Part shown: positions 9,874 through 19,149 of the stretch, piece by piece
Layout: the number at the start of each line of letters is the position of its first letter
Numbering within the stretch: position 1 is the stretch's first letter
Assembly: GCF_025961205.1 (NCBI RefSeq)
Contig: NZ_JAOQNH010000001.1
Location: 1,512,001-1,576,000 of the forward strand
Source of the DNA: Azospirillum fermentarium
Lineage (GTDB): Bacteria > Pseudomonadota > Alphaproteobacteria > Azospirillales > Azospirillaceae
DNA: 64,000 nucleotides
Direction: 5' to 3'
Position numbers and translations under genes: made by a program
Notes under the pieces: generated by a model
Told to the model about the DNA's origin: nothing
Seen by the model: only the letters and a program-made list of their open reading frames with translations
Database searches by the model: none

Positions 9874-10719
9874 GTGCCGTCATCGACCACCCCCGCCGCC
9901 GCCCGTTCGCTGGCCGGCAAGACGCTGTTCATCACCGGGGCCAGCCGCGGCATCGGCAAGGCCATCGCGCTGCGCGCCGCCCGCGACGGCGCCAACGTCG
10001 CCATCGCCGCCAAGACCACGGAACCCCACCCCAAGCTGCCCGGCACCATCTTTTCCGCCGCCGACGAGATCGAGGCGGCGGGCGGCCGCGCGCTGCCGCT
10101 GCTGTGCGACATCCGCGACGAGGGGCAGATCGCCGAGGCGGTGATGAAAACCGAAGACGCCTTCGGCGGCATCGACATCCTGGTCAACAACGCCAGCGCC
10201 ATCAGCCTGACCGGCACCATCGACACGCCGATGAAGCGCTGGGATCTGATGATGGGTGTGAACGGGCGCGGCACCTTCGCCACGTCGCAGGCCTGCCTTC
10301 CGTCGCTGCTGAAGGCGCCGAACCCCCATATCCTGACCCTCTCGCCGCCCTTGAACCTCAATTCCAAGTGGTTCAAGCATCATACGGCATACACCATTGC
10401 GAAATACGCCATGAGCATGTGCGTGCTGGGCATGAGCGCGGAGTTCCAGGGACGGATCGCCGTCAACGCGCTGTGGCCGCGCACCATCATCGCCACGGCG
10501 GCGGTGGCCATGCTGAAAGGCGCGGCGGAATTCGACAATTGCCGCACCCCCGACATCCTGGCCGACGCCGCTCACGCCATCCTGACGCGGGATGCGCGCA
10601 CCTGCACCGGCAATTTCTTCGTGGATGACGCGGTGTTGGGGGAAGAGGGGGTGACCGACCTGGACCGTTATGCGGTGAAGCCGGGCACGCCGCTGGCGCC
10701 CGACATCTTCCTGGATTGA
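9874..10719 (+). CDS. SDR family oxidoreductase (HSDL2-like)
   Basis: This is an NAD(P)-dependent short-chain dehydrogenase of 281 residues. The Rossmann signature TGASRGIG (21-28), the NNAS motif, a catalytic Ser in LTLSPPLNL and YTIAKYAMS (the YxxxK pair) are all present. The SPPLN and WFKHHTAYT sequences resemble the HSDL2/citronellol-pathway-like SDR subgroup associated with fatty acyl or terpenoid metabolism; the substrate is not known here. GTG at 9874 was chosen because GGGAGGA lies 8 bases upstream; an in-frame ATG at 9841 is possible but has no such site. An 18-bp palindrome lies upstream and a strong terminator follows the gene. Confidence 0.92.
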   Translation: MPSSTTPAAARSLAGKTLFITGASRGIGKAIALRAARDGANVAIAAKTTEPHPKLPGTIFSAADEIEAAGGRALPLLCDIRDEGQIAEAVMKTEDAFGGIDILVNNASAISLTGTIDTPMKRWDLMMGVNGRGTFATSQACLPSLLKAPNPHILTLSPPLNLNSKWFKHHTAYTIAKYAMSMCVLGMSAEFQGRIAVNALWPRTIIATAAVAMLKGAAEFDNCRTPDILADAAHAILTRDARTCTGNFFVDDAVLGEEGVTDLDRYAVKPGTPLAPDIFLD

Positions 10720-10770
10720 TACCGGGGGCCGCGGTCCTGCGCGGCCCCGTCACTGACCGTCATGCACCGG

Positions 10771-10799
10771 AGCGGGAAGCGATGCTTCCCGCTTTTTTT
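10771..10799 (+). terminator. Rho-independent terminator after the SDR gene
   Basis: A perfect 10-bp stem (AGCGGGAAGC / GCTTCCCGCT) with a 3-base loop is followed by six T residues, 52 bp after the SDR stop. Confidence 0.92.
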
Positions 10800-10864
10800 A
10801 TCGTTTCATGAAGGGAAATATCAGGAAAATACCCCATAAATTGCACGGCATGCGCAGCATAGAA

Positions 10865-11116
10865 CTAATCGCCATTCTTCTCTGATGGGCGCGCAGCCTC
10901 TAACTGACCGGATATTGCCTCAATGATATTTTCAGCTTCCTTGTGGATGGATTGATCGGTTTCGGACGCGCTCAATATTCTATGAGCTGAGGCGGCATCT
11001 TCAAGCGCAGAGCGGGCCTCCTCAACTTGCAGTACACCTTTTTCGACGAGCGTCAGCAGCAAGGCTTCGCAGATGGAAAGAGCAGCCCACCCTGCAGCAC
11101 CGTTTTGTTCCGGCAT
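10865..11116 (-). CDS. Small conserved alphaproteobacterial protein of unknown function
   Basis: This is an 83-residue, mostly alpha-helical, soluble protein. The N-terminal segment GWAALSICEALLLTLVEKG followed by an acidic helix resembles short uncharacterised proteins I have seen in Rhizobiales and Azospirillum. No signal peptide, membrane span or catalytic motif is visible. The composition is less GC-rich than its neighbours. It is flanked by its own intergenic spaces and converges on the SDR terminator. Function unknown. Confidence 0.7.
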   Translation of the reverse strand: MPEQNGAAGWAALSICEALLLTLVEKGVLQVEEARSALEDAASAHRILSASETDQSIHKEAENIIEAISGQLEAARPSEKNGD

Positions 11117-11375
11117 GATCTTCTCGGCCCCGGCTGTTCGTCTTCATCCGGGGCAGAGCGGCGGCATGCCTGCGGGCCGGATGAAGAGTTGCTGGTTGGT
11201 CAATGCTTTGGACCGCTTTTTGTCACGGCCTCGCGGCGGAAAATCCTATGCGATTAACCTATGTTATGGCGCTCGCAATCGGAAGTCGGGATCGTGGGAC
11301 GCATTCCGGTGCTGCACCGACCACGCTGGTCACCATCCCCGCATGACGCAACAGTAACGCGAGTAAGAGCCAGAC

Positions 11376-12173
11376 ATGAGCATCGTGGCGGCTGGGTCCG
11401 CACCGGACAGCCCTCTGTGTACCAAACTTGGCAGCTATCTCGCCTTGACCGACGCCGAGCGGGGTTTCCTTGCGCAACTGGAACGCAACGTCCAGCGCCG
11501 TCCGGCCAAGCATGACCTGCTGCACCAGGGCGAACAGTACGGGGCGGTGCGCGTCCTGCGTGAAGGATGGGCGGTGCGCCACAAGGCGCTGCCAGACGGG
11601 CGCCGGCAGATCATCAATTTCGTGTTGCCGGGCGACATCATCGGTATCTATTCCCATCTCTTCGAGGTTGCCGACCACAGCGTCACCACCTTGACCGGTG
11701 TGGAGGTGGCGATCTTCTCGCTGGATCAACTGGCCGAACTGTTCCGCGGCTTTCCCCGGCTGGCGGCGGCCCTGGCGTGGTCGGGCGCGCGGGAAGAGGC
11801 GATGGTGGCCGAACGGCTGCTCAGCCTGGGCCGGCGCACCGCGCTGGAACGGGTGGCGCACCTGATCGTGGAGATGTTGCGGCGGCTGAGCGTGGTGCAG
11901 CTTGCCAACCGCGGCCATTTCACCCTGCCGGTCACCCAGGAGATTCTGGCCGACGCGCTGGGGCTGTCCATCGTCCACATCAACCGCACCTTGCGCCGGC
12001 TGCGCGAAGCGGGGCTGATCGAAATCAACGGGCAGCGGATCACCGTGATCGACGTGGACCAGTTGGCGGAGATTGGGCAATTCGACGAGCTGTATCTTCA
12101 TCTCATTCAGGCCCCCAAGTCTCTGGAACGGGCCATTGCGACGAAGAAGGGAGGAAAAGAAGTGCCCATCTGA
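11376..12173 (+). CDS. Crp/Fnr family transcriptional regulator
   Basis: The 265-residue regulator has an N-terminal cyclic-nucleotide-binding-like beta-roll (about 20-140, with LPGDIIGIYSHLFE) and a C-terminal winged helix (HTH_Crp, about 165-235; recognition helix in TQEILADALGLSIVHINRTLRRL). There is no N-terminal cysteine cluster for an Fe-S site, and the Arg-Ser pair of cAMP-binding pockets is not obvious, so the effector is unknown. An extended tail (about 235-265) follows. The next gene, a sensor kinase, begins 177 bp downstream on the same strand. The intervening DNA is AT-rich and probably contains its own promoter. Confidence 0.92.
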   Translation: MSIVAAGSAPDSPLCTKLGSYLALTDAERGFLAQLERNVQRRPAKHDLLHQGEQYGAVRVLREGWAVRHKALPDGRRQIINFVLPGDIIGIYSHLFEVADHSVTTLTGVEVAIFSLDQLAELFRGFPRLAAALAWSGAREEAMVAERLLSLGRRTALERVAHLIVEMLRRLSVVQLANRGHFTLPVTQEILADALGLSIVHINRTLRRLREAGLIEINGQRITVIDVDQLAEIGQFDELYLHLIQAPKSLERAIATKKGGKEVPI

Positions 12174-12350
12174 CAAAATCTGGTGATAAGAGCCTGGCGG
12201 CGGCAAGCTGAAAACGACAGCGCCATGCCTTTTATAGAAATATACCGGAATTTTTGTCAGTCATCAATCCAACTTCCCGGTGCATGGGCCGATGATAACG
12301 AAAGAGATAGCGTCCTTGACTTATGATTCCTGCCCTTTGACCAACGGATA

Positions 12351-14033
12351 GTGATGGGCTACCGCACGCACCGATCCTTGCGCTTCAACCGGACCGTCGG
12401 CTGGGTGACCCTGGCCGTCGCCTTGGCGATGCTGCTGCTGATCGGTGTGTTGAGCCAGCGCGTCCGCCACGAGATCAACGCCACGGCGGAGTCCGGGGCG
12501 GCGGCGGCCACCCGGCTCCTGTCGGAACACGCCGCCCGCCTGTTCGACACCGCCGATCAGGTGGTGATGCGCGCGACCGAGCAGGTGGCCTCCCTGTCCT
12601 GGGACGAGATCGAGACCTCCCATGCCCTTTGGGAGCGGCTGGACCAGGAGCAGAGCCGTTACCCCTATCTGGGCGATTTGTGGATCAACGACGGGGCGGG
12701 GCGCCTGCGCCTGACCACCGCGGCGTTCCCGGTGCCGGAAGCCCATGCCGCGGACCGGGATTTCTTCACCGTCCATCGGGATGGCTTCGCCGGCCCCACC
12801 ATCAGCGAACGGTTCATGGGCCGGGTCACCCGGTCGCCGCTGTTCATGGTGACGCGCCGGCTGGACGACGGCGCCGGGGCTTTCCGCGGGGTGATCGGGG
12901 AAACCATCGAAACCCGCTATTTCTCCGAATTCTACAGCACGCTCGATCTGCCGCTCATGTCGTCCATCGCCATGATCCGGCCCGGCGACACCCATCCGAT
13001 CGCCGCCTTCAGCCGTATGGGCGGGGCCGAGGACGGGATCGCCGTCGCCGGCGCCGTGCCCGATGTCCCGGCGGCGGTGCGCGCCGCCCTGGCCGCCGGG
13101 GAGCCGGAAGGCATCTTGCGCGCGGACGGGGAAACCCTGGTCTACCGCCGCATCGGTCCATGGCCGGTCTATGCGCTGGTGCGCATCGACGGCGGGCTGG
13201 TGGACCGGCAATGGCGTCAGGCGGTGTTGCCCTATACGCTGGCGGGGGTGGTGGTGGTGCTGGCGGTGGCGGGCATCGCCGCCGCCACCCTGCGCCGCAT
13301 CCGGGCCGAGGTGGACGCCCGCCACGGGCTGGAGGAGCGGGTGCGGGAACGCACCGCGACCCTGCACGGCGCCCTGGCCCGCATGGAAGAGGCGGTGCGG
13401 CAGAAGGATCTGCTGATGCGGGAAAGCAACCACCGCATCAAGAACAGCCTTCAACTGGTCAGCAGCATCCTGACCATGCACGGGGTGGCGCTGAAGAACA
13501 CCGACATCCGCAGCCATTTCGCCGAGGCCAGCCGCCGCGTGGCCGCCATCGCCGACGTTCACGAACTGCTCTACCGCGGCGACAGCCTGTCCTGCCTGTG
13601 TTTCCGCGATTATCTGGAAAACCTGTGCCGCAGCATGCGGGTGTCCAGCCTGCCGCCTTCGGAGGGGTGGGAGGTGCACCTGGACGCCGACCCGGTGGTC
13701 GTCTCCGCCGATCAGGCGGTGGCGCTGGGCATCATCGTGGGCGAGTTGCTGACCAACTGCGCCAAGTACGCCTATCCCGCACCGGGACCGAAGCCGGTCT
13801 TCATCGTTCTGAAGGCGGAGGAAGGCGGCGCCGTCCGCTTGAGCGTGGCCGACCAGGGGGTGGGCCTGCCGCCCGAAGGCAACGGCTCCCACGGGGGAAC
13901 GCCCCCGCGGGGAACCGGGCTGGGGATGCGGGTGGTAAAGGCGCTGAGCGTCCAGATCGGCGCCCGGATCGCCATCGACCGCACCCCGCCGGGGGTGTGC
14001 TACACCCTGACCTTCACCCCGCGGACCGCGTGA
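12351..14033 (+). CDS. Cache-domain sensor histidine kinase, HisKA_2 family
   Basis: A 560-residue membrane kinase: transmembrane segment 1 (about 17-36), a periplasmic double-Cache-like sensor (about 40-285; DLWINDGAGRL and DRDFFTVHRDG are typical of dCache), transmembrane segment 2 (about 289-312), a short coiled coil, then a HisKA_2 dimerisation domain with acceptor His361 in ESNHRIKNSLQLV and a HATPase domain (GELLTNCAKYA, GTGLGMRVV). This kinase class often feeds general-stress or nitrogen pathways, but no response regulator, anti-sigma factor or ECF sigma gene is nearby. GTG 12351 and ATG 12354 are adjacent starts. The 3' end overlaps the DUF1513 gene on the other strand by 20 bp. Confidence 0.92.
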   Translation: MMGYRTHRSLRFNRTVGWVTLAVALAMLLLIGVLSQRVRHEINATAESGAAAATRLLSEHAARLFDTADQVVMRATEQVASLSWDEIETSHALWERLDQEQSRYPYLGDLWINDGAGRLRLTTAAFPVPEAHAADRDFFTVHRDGFAGPTISERFMGRVTRSPLFMVTRRLDDGAGAFRGVIGETIETRYFSEFYSTLDLPLMSSIAMIRPGDTHPIAAFSRMGGAEDGIAVAGAVPDVPAAVRAALAAGEPEGILRADGETLVYRRIGPWPVYALVRIDGGLVDRQWRQAVLPYTLAGVVVVLAVAGIAAATLRRIRAEVDARHGLEERVRERTATLHGALARMEEAVRQKDLLMRESNHRIKNSLQLVSSILTMHGVALKNTDIRSHFAEASRRVAAIADVHELLYRGDSLSCLCFRDYLENLCRSMRVSSLPPSEGWEVHLDADPVVVSADQAVALGIIVGELLTNCAKYAYPAPGPKPVFIVLKAEEGGAVRLSVADQGVGLPPEGNGSHGGTPPRGTGLGMRVVKALSVQIGARIAIDRTPPGVCYTLTFTPRTA

Positions 14034-15213
14034 GCGGCATGGGCACCGTGGCCGCCATCAGGTGGTTGTCCCAGCCATAGGCGGCGGTGGTGCGCTCCAT
14101 CTCCGCCGCACCGCCACGGTCCATGGTGACCACGCCGCCGAAGCCGCCGGTCAGGATGAAGCCGTTGCCGTGGGTCGCCAGCCCGCAGCCGTCGGGCAGG
14201 GGGCGGCTGCCCAGAAAGGCGCCGGTGGCCGCATCCCACAGGCCGGTCAGCCCGCCGCGGGGCGACGATCCCGCCACCACCGTGCCGTCGGCGTTCACCG
14301 CCACGCTGCCGATGTAGCCGTCCAGCCGCGCCAGCACGTCGTCGGGGGTCTGGTAGAGCGTGACCGGCCCGCCGGGCCGGGCGCTGCCCATCAGCGGCTG
14401 GAGCATCCCCACCGGGTGCTCGTCCTGGGTGCCGAAGGCGACCGACCCGTCGGGCAGGGCGGCCAGATGGCGGATGCCCAGGTTGGAATGTTCTTCCGGC
14501 AGGCGCAGCTTGTCCACCAGACGCCCGCCCGCCACCTCCACGAAGGTGAGGGAGGCGTCCATCTCGTCCAGGTTCAGCTTGGCCCGCCCGGTGTCGGGGT
14601 GGGTCAGCACGCCGCCGTTGCCCACCGCCAGCACCGATCCGCCGTTGACCAGGATCGCCTCGTGCGGGCCGATGCCGTGGGTGGGCAGGGTGCCGATGCG
14701 TTTCCAGTCGTCGGTGCTCTCGGCGGCGGTGTCGTAGACGGCGATCACGCCCGCCTCGCCCGGCACGTCGTCCTCCACCGCGAACAGGGTGCGCCCGTCG
14801 GCGGAAAACAGCCCGTGGCCGGTGGTGCGCCGGTCATCGGGCACCATCGCCACCCGGCCCGCCTGTCCGGTGGTCAGGTCGATGGGCACCAGCCAGCGGC
14901 CCGGCCGCCGCTGGAACACCACCGCCAGCGGGCGGGTGGGATGGGGCATCACCGCGTGCCCGCGGCCCGGCAGCGGGATGCGGAACAGCACGGTGCCGTC
15001 GTCGGCCATCCCGGCCATGCCGTAACGCGCGCCCTCGCCCGCGTTCATGTCGCGGTAGGAGGTGAGATAGACCGTCCGGTTGCCCGCCGGCACCGCCGCC
15101 CCGGCGGCGAAGGGGCGGAACAGCCCCAGGGCTGCGACACCGGCACCCAGCCCGGCCAGCACCGCGCGCCGGCTGATGCGGGGCCGTTCGATGGGGATCA
15201 TGTCCACGCCCAT
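14014..15213 (-). CDS. DUF1513 family beta-propeller-like Tat-exported protein
   Basis: This 399-residue exported protein of the DUF1513 family is the last gene of the iron operon. The N-terminus is a twin-arginine signal (PRISRRAVLAGLGAG). The body contains repeats typical of a beta-propeller: MPHPTRPLAVVFQRRPG, GHGLFSADGRTLFAVEDD, GIGPHEAILVNGG, GIRHLAALPDGSVAFG and YIGSVAVNADGTVVAGSSPRGG. In related bacteria DUF1513 proteins regularly follow imelysin and di-heme oxidoreductase genes under iron control; the biochemical role is unknown. It starts 3 bp after the stop of the second imelysin gene. A closer in-frame ATG (MIPIERP) lies 12 bases into the gene. Confidence 0.92.
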   Translation of the reverse strand: MGVDMIPIERPRISRRAVLAGLGAGVAALGLFRPFAAGAAVPAGNRTVYLTSYRDMNAGEGARYGMAGMADDGTVLFRIPLPGRGHAVMPHPTRPLAVVFQRRPGRWLVPIDLTTGQAGRVAMVPDDRRTTGHGLFSADGRTLFAVEDDVPGEAGVIAVYDTAAESTDDWKRIGTLPTHGIGPHEAILVNGGSVLAVGNGGVLTHPDTGRAKLNLDEMDASLTFVEVAGGRLVDKLRLPEEHSNLGIRHLAALPDGSVAFGTQDEHPVGMLQPLMGSARPGGPVTLYQTPDDVLARLDGYIGSVAVNADGTVVAGSSPRGGLTGLWDAATGAFLGSRPLPDGCGLATHGNGFILTGGFGGVVTMDRGGAAEMERTTAAYGWDNHLMAATVPMPLTRSAG

Positions 15214-15216
15214 GGC

Positions 15217-16350
15217 TCAGTCCCCGTCCAGCTCGTTGAAGCCCAGGGTGATGCCGATCAGCGGCGGCAGCTTTTGCGTCAGGGCGTCGCGGGCGGCCTT
15301 CACCGCCTTCAGCGCCGCGTCCGCCGCCTGACGCGGTTTGGCCTCGCTGATGGTGCGCTCGAAGGGGGCGGGCACGGATGCCGCGGCCTTGGCGGCATCG
15401 GCGAAGGCGGCGACGGTGGCGGCGGCCGCGGCCTTGCCCTCCGCCGTGGCGGGGATCAGGCTGACGAAGCCGGGGCCGCCGTTCTCCCCCGCCACCATGG
15501 CGCCCATGGCCTCCAGGTTCTGGGTGACGTTGCGCATGGTGCGCCCGCTGCGCACGGATTCCGCCACCGCCGGCTTGGCCTCGCCCGCGTTGGCGCCCAT
15601 GGGGGCCAGCAGCTTCTGGTCGGTCACGATCTGCGAGGCGGTGACCAGCGACGAGAACAGGTTGTTCACCGCGTCGGTGGCGTTCTGCCCGACCGAGGTC
15701 GCCTCGCCCCGCACCAGGGCGGGCGTGAGATCATGCCATTCGGTCTTCACCGCACCGGCCACGTCGGCGACGTTGTGGCCGATGGCGGTGGCGACGGCGC
15801 AGCGGCGGGCGTTGTCGCCGGCAAAGCGGGCCGGCGTCACGTCGGTGTCCCACAGCAGCCGTTCCAGCGCCGTCAGCCCCTGGACCGCCGCACTCTGCTT
15901 GCCGATGGCGTCGGCGGTCACCGGGGTGGTGCCGTTCAGAAGCTGGCCGAGCTGGCGGGCGACGATGCCGCGGCGTTCCGGCCAGAAGGCGATGCGCTCG
16001 TTGCGGAGCTGCAGCAGCAGCGGGCCGGGGCGCAGGTGCTGGGCGCCCATCCAGGCGTCCATGGCGCCGTTGAAGCCGGCGCGCGCCTTGTCCAGCCCGG
16101 CGTCGTCGGGAGCGGCGCAGAAACCGTCCAGCCGGGTGGCGAGGTCCGCCGTGGCGGCGGCCAGCGCGTCGATGCGCGGCAGGATGTGGGTCCGGCTCAG
16201 CCCGTCGAGGAAACTCTTGTCCTCCTCCACGCTGCGGGCCGACGCCGGGGCGGCGGCGAGCGCGCCGGCCAGGGTCAGGGCGGCGAGGGAGAGGGCCAGG
16301 GGGCGGATGGCGGTGCGGCGCCGGGGCGGGGGGGTGTTTGGCAGGGACAT
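15217..16350 (-). CDS. Imelysin family protein (second, divergent copy)
   Basis: A 377-residue secreted protein of the imelysin/peptidase M75-like family, implicated in iron uptake. The signal peptide covers about residues 1-39 (ending APASA). Two helical imelysin repeats follow. At the position of the family GxHxxE motif this copy has GLTALERLLWD, lacking the histidine, so metal binding there is probably altered. ATG at 16350 is chosen because the signal peptide begins there. It starts 14 bp after the di-heme oxidoreductase stop and ends 3 bp before DUF1513, within one operon. Confidence 0.92.
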   Translation of the reverse strand: MSLPNTPPPRRRTAIRPLALSLAALTLAGALAAAPASARSVEEDKSFLDGLSRTHILPRIDALAAATADLATRLDGFCAAPDDAGLDKARAGFNGAMDAWMGAQHLRPGPLLLQLRNERIAFWPERRGIVARQLGQLLNGTTPVTADAIGKQSAAVQGLTALERLLWDTDVTPARFAGDNARRCAVATAIGHNVADVAGAVKTEWHDLTPALVRGEATSVGQNATDAVNNLFSSLVTASQIVTDQKLLAPMGANAGEAKPAVAESVRSGRTMRNVTQNLEAMGAMVAGENGGPGFVSLIPATAEGKAAAAATVAAFADAAKAAASVPAPFERTISEAKPRQAADAALKAVKAARDALTQKLPPLIGITLGFNELDGD

Positions 16351-16364
16351 GTGCGTGTCGTCTT

Positions 16365-17681
16365 CTAAAGAGAAAGAACGAAGCGGATCAGCCGGTCCCG
16401 GTCCGCTTTGGACAGTGCGGCGAAGCGGGTGCGGGCGCTGTCCGCCTCCCCGCCGTGCCACAGGATGGCCTCGGCCACGCTGCGCGCGCGGCCGTCGTGC
16501 AGCAGCGCCAGCTTGCCGTCCTGGGATGTCAGCCGGTGCAGCCCCCACAGCGGCGGCGTGCGCCATTCGCCGCCCGCGGCATCCCCCGCGGCCAGCCCGT
16601 CGCCCAGGTCCGGCCCCAGATCATGCAGCAGCAGGTCGGTGTAGGGGAAGACGGCCTGACGCGACAGCGCCGGGTTGGCGGGATCGTCGCCCGTGGTGAA
16701 GGCCGGGCGGTGGCAGGCGGCGCAGCCGGTCTCGGTGAACAGCGCGCCCCCCGGTCCGTCGGGGGGTGTCGCGCCGGGGGCCTGGGTATGGCTCATGTAG
16801 CGGTCGAGCAAACCCATCATGGAGGAGGGGATCTCCACCCCTTCGAACCGGGCCTGGTTGCCGTGGGGGGCGGCGCGGCAGGCGGCCTGCGCCTCGGTGC
16901 AGTCGCCCCAGGGGGCGGGGAACAGGGCGGTGGACAGGCCCAGGTCGAGCATGGCCGCCTCGGCGTTCTGGGCCGCCAGCGTGGCGTTGGTCGCCTTCCA
17001 CCCGAACCGGCCCAGCGCCCCGGAAGCGTCGCGGTTGGGGCGGCCCGAGATGCCGTCGCCGTCGCGGTCGTCCGGGTCGGCGGCGGCCAGGATGTCCGCC
17101 TCGGGAATGCGTTCCAGAAGGCCGGCACCCAGCACCGGCGGGGCCACCCGCACCGACGTGCGGGTCGTGGCGGCCAGCGGGCCGAAGTTCAGGCCCACCG
17201 GCTGAACATCCAGCCGCCGCAGCCGCACCGTGGTGCCGCCCGGCAGCTTGACCCGCCGGACATCGCGGGAGGTGACGGACAACAGCCCCTCGGCGGTCTG
17301 GCCGGCGACGGCCTGCACCTGAAGCTGGCGGCCATAGACCGGATCGCCCACCGATCCGGTGGACCCCAGCCGCAGGGCCACGCCGATCCCCTGCTCCCCC
17401 GGCTTTGCCGGGTCGGGCAGTTCGCCCCGCCCGCCGCCGGGGTGGCAGGCGGCACAGGAGCGGGCGTTGTAGAGCGGCCCCAGCCCGTCCGCCGATTTGG
17501 TGGACGACGGCGCCTTGACCCAAAGCCGTTCGAACACCGCCTGCCCGATGGCGTGGTCCAGCATCTCCTGATCGTCCAGGCCCGCCACCGGCTCGCTGTG
17601 ATAGGGCAGGGGATCGGCGGCGAAGGCGGGGGCGCTGAACGCCAGAAGCAGGGCGGAAAGGCGGGCGGCGTTACGCGACAC
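16365..17681 (-). CDS. Di-heme oxidoreductase (DUF1111, 'thiol oxidoreductase')
   Basis: A 438-residue periplasmic c-type cytochrome of the DHOR/DUF1111 family. After a Sec signal (about 1-21, AFA-AD) there are two heme-attachment motifs, CAACH at 76-80 and CAACH at 320-324, and a calcium-like DPDDRDGDGISGRPN segment (202-216). MauG-like proteins share the fold, but here the family is consistently found beside imelysins, where it probably handles electrons during iron acquisition. The start overlaps the multicopper oxidase 3' end by 11 bp, supporting coupled expression. Confidence 0.95.
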   Translation of the reverse strand: MSRNAARLSALLLAFSAPAFAADPLPYHSEPVAGLDDQEMLDHAIGQAVFERLWVKAPSSTKSADGLGPLYNARSCAACHPGGGRGELPDPAKPGEQGIGVALRLGSTGSVGDPVYGRQLQVQAVAGQTAEGLLSVTSRDVRRVKLPGGTTVRLRRLDVQPVGLNFGPLAATTRTSVRVAPPVLGAGLLERIPEADILAAADPDDRDGDGISGRPNRDASGALGRFGWKATNATLAAQNAEAAMLDLGLSTALFPAPWGDCTEAQAACRAAPHGNQARFEGVEIPSSMMGLLDRYMSHTQAPGATPPDGPGGALFTETGCAACHRPAFTTGDDPANPALSRQAVFPYTDLLLHDLGPDLGDGLAAGDAAGGEWRTPPLWGLHRLTSQDGKLALLHDGRARSVAEAILWHGGEADSARTRFAALSKADRDRLIRFVLSL

Positions 17682-19149
17682 GGAGATACCCCATCATGCC
17701 GGTGTCCTGATGCTCGATGATGTGGCAGTGGAACATCCAGTCCCCCGGATTGTCGGCCTTGACGGCGACCTTCAGCCGTTCCTTGGGCTGGAGCAGCACG
17801 GTGTCGGCGTGGTGGCGCGGCACCGGGCGCTGGTCGGATTCCAGCACCAGGAAGGTGTAGCCATGGATGTGGATCGGGTGCAGGTGGGGGGTCAGGTTGT
17901 TCAGCTCGAAGATGTAGCTGCGCCCCTTTTCCAGCGTGGCGATGGGCGGGGGCAGGCGGCCGTGCCCGCCCTCGGGCCAGGATTGCTGGTTGATGGCCCA
18001 GAAGGTCTTTTCCGACAGGCACAGGGAATCGGCCAGCGGCAGGCCGGCGGTCAGCGCCGGGTCGAACACCTGGGCCACCGCGGTGGCCGAGAACGCCATG
18101 GGGATGGTCGGCGCGTTCCTCAGGTCGGGCGTGGGGATGGCGGCGGCGGCGGGCAGGGCGCGGGGGCGGAAGCGGCGGTTGGCCCGCGGCTCGCCCACCG
18201 CGCGGAAGGTGGCCAGGGGCTTGGCCTCGCTGGAATAGACGTTCAGGAGACGCAGCGTGGCACCGGCGGTGCGGGGGGCGCGGAACAGCACGTCGATGCG
18301 CATGGCCGGACCCATCAGCCAGCCGTCCAGGGGGCGGGGGGTGAGCGGGTTGCCATCGACGGCGATGATCCAGGCTTCGGCCCCTTCGATCTGGAAATCC
18401 ACCACGCGGGTGCTGTCCACGTTGTAGAGGCGCAGGCGCACGTCGCCGTTGGCCGGCACGTCGATCACCGGGCCGATGGCGCCGTTGACCGTGGTGACGC
18501 TGCCGAAGGTGCCGGCGCGTGCCGCACCGCGGTCGCTGGTGATGGTGCCGAAGCTGCCGTCGGGGTTGAGCGCCCAGTCCTTGACCACCGCCACGATGTC
18601 GGCGTCGAAACGGGGGGCGTCGTCCTCGTCCACGATCAGGATGCCGGCCAGCCCGCGGCCCAGAAGCTGCACGGTGTTGCAGTGGGGGTGAAAGAAGAAG
18701 CTGCCGGTGTCGGGCGGGGTGAACTCATAGACGAACCGCTCGCCGGGCTTGACCGGCGGCTGGGTCAGGAACGGCACCCCGTCCATGCTGTTGGGCAGGC
18801 GGATGCCGTGCCAGTGGATGGAGGTGTGCTCGTCCAGCCCGTTGACCAGGGCGGCGCGCAGGGGCTGGCCCCGTTTCAGCCGGATCACCGGCGTCTCGTC
18901 GCCATAGGTGATGACGGGGCTGAGGCCGGCGGGGGCGGGCAGGATGCGTGCCTGCCGCACCCTGGCCGTCAGTTCGACGTCCAGGGGGGCAGGCGGTGCC
19001 CCCCTGGCCGCGGGCGGGGCGGCCAGGGGAGCGCCGGTGGCGGACCAGGAGGAGACGGCCAGCGGCGCGACCAGCGCCGCCGCGCCGCCGGTCAGAACGG
19101 CGCGGCGGGATGGCCCCGCGCCGTTCCGCCAACCCCCGGCCCGGTCCAT
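17671..19149 (-). CDS. Tat-exported multicopper oxidase (candidate ferroxidase)
   Basis: A 492-residue three-cupredoxin multicopper oxidase with a twin-arginine signal (GPSRRAVLTGGAA). All copper ligands are present: HWHG (112-115), HPHCN (154-158), HPIHIHG, and the C-terminal HCHIIEHQDTGMM with the T1 Cys475. The axial T1 position is a methionine. No methionine-rich loop like that of CueO is visible. It starts inside the stop codon of the upstream imelysin (TAATG, 19147-19151) and overlaps the di-heme oxidoreductase by 11 bp. A periplasmic Fe(II) oxidase role is inferred from the operon; a laccase-like or copper-detoxifying role is possible. Confidence 0.94.
   Translation of the reverse strand: MDRAGGWRNGAGPSRRAVLTGGAAALVAPLAVSSWSATGAPLAAPPAARGAPPAPLDVELTARVRQARILPAPAGLSPVITYGDETPVIRLKRGQPLRAALVNGLDEHTSIHWHGIRLPNSMDGVPFLTQPPVKPGERFVYEFTPPDTGSFFFHPHCNTVQLLGRGLAGILIVDEDDAPRFDADIVAVVKDWALNPDGSFGTITSDRGAARAGTFGSVTTVNGAIGPVIDVPANGDVRLRLYNVDSTRVVDFQIEGAEAWIIAVDGNPLTPRPLDGWLMGPAMRIDVLFRAPRTAGATLRLLNVYSSEAKPLATFRAVGEPRANRRFRPRALPAAAAIPTPDLRNAPTIPMAFSATAVAQVFDPALTAGLPLADSLCLSEKTFWAINQQSWPEGGHGRLPPPIATLEKGRSYIFELNNLTPHLHPIHIHGYTFLVLESDQRPVPRHHADTVLLQPKERLKVAVKADNPGDWMFHCHIIEHQDTGMMGYLRVA

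Noticed and set aside
12174-12350. An FNR/FixK-type box (TTGAT-N4-ATCAA) between the Crp/Fnr gene and the sensor kinase.
   Set aside because: Only partial matches such as TTGACTTATGATTC occur; symmetry is too poor to call.
14014-14033. The 20-bp convergent overlap of the HisKA_2 kinase and DUF1513 genes as an antisense control element.
   Set aside because: Short tail-to-tail overlaps are common in compact genomes and no added structure was seen.
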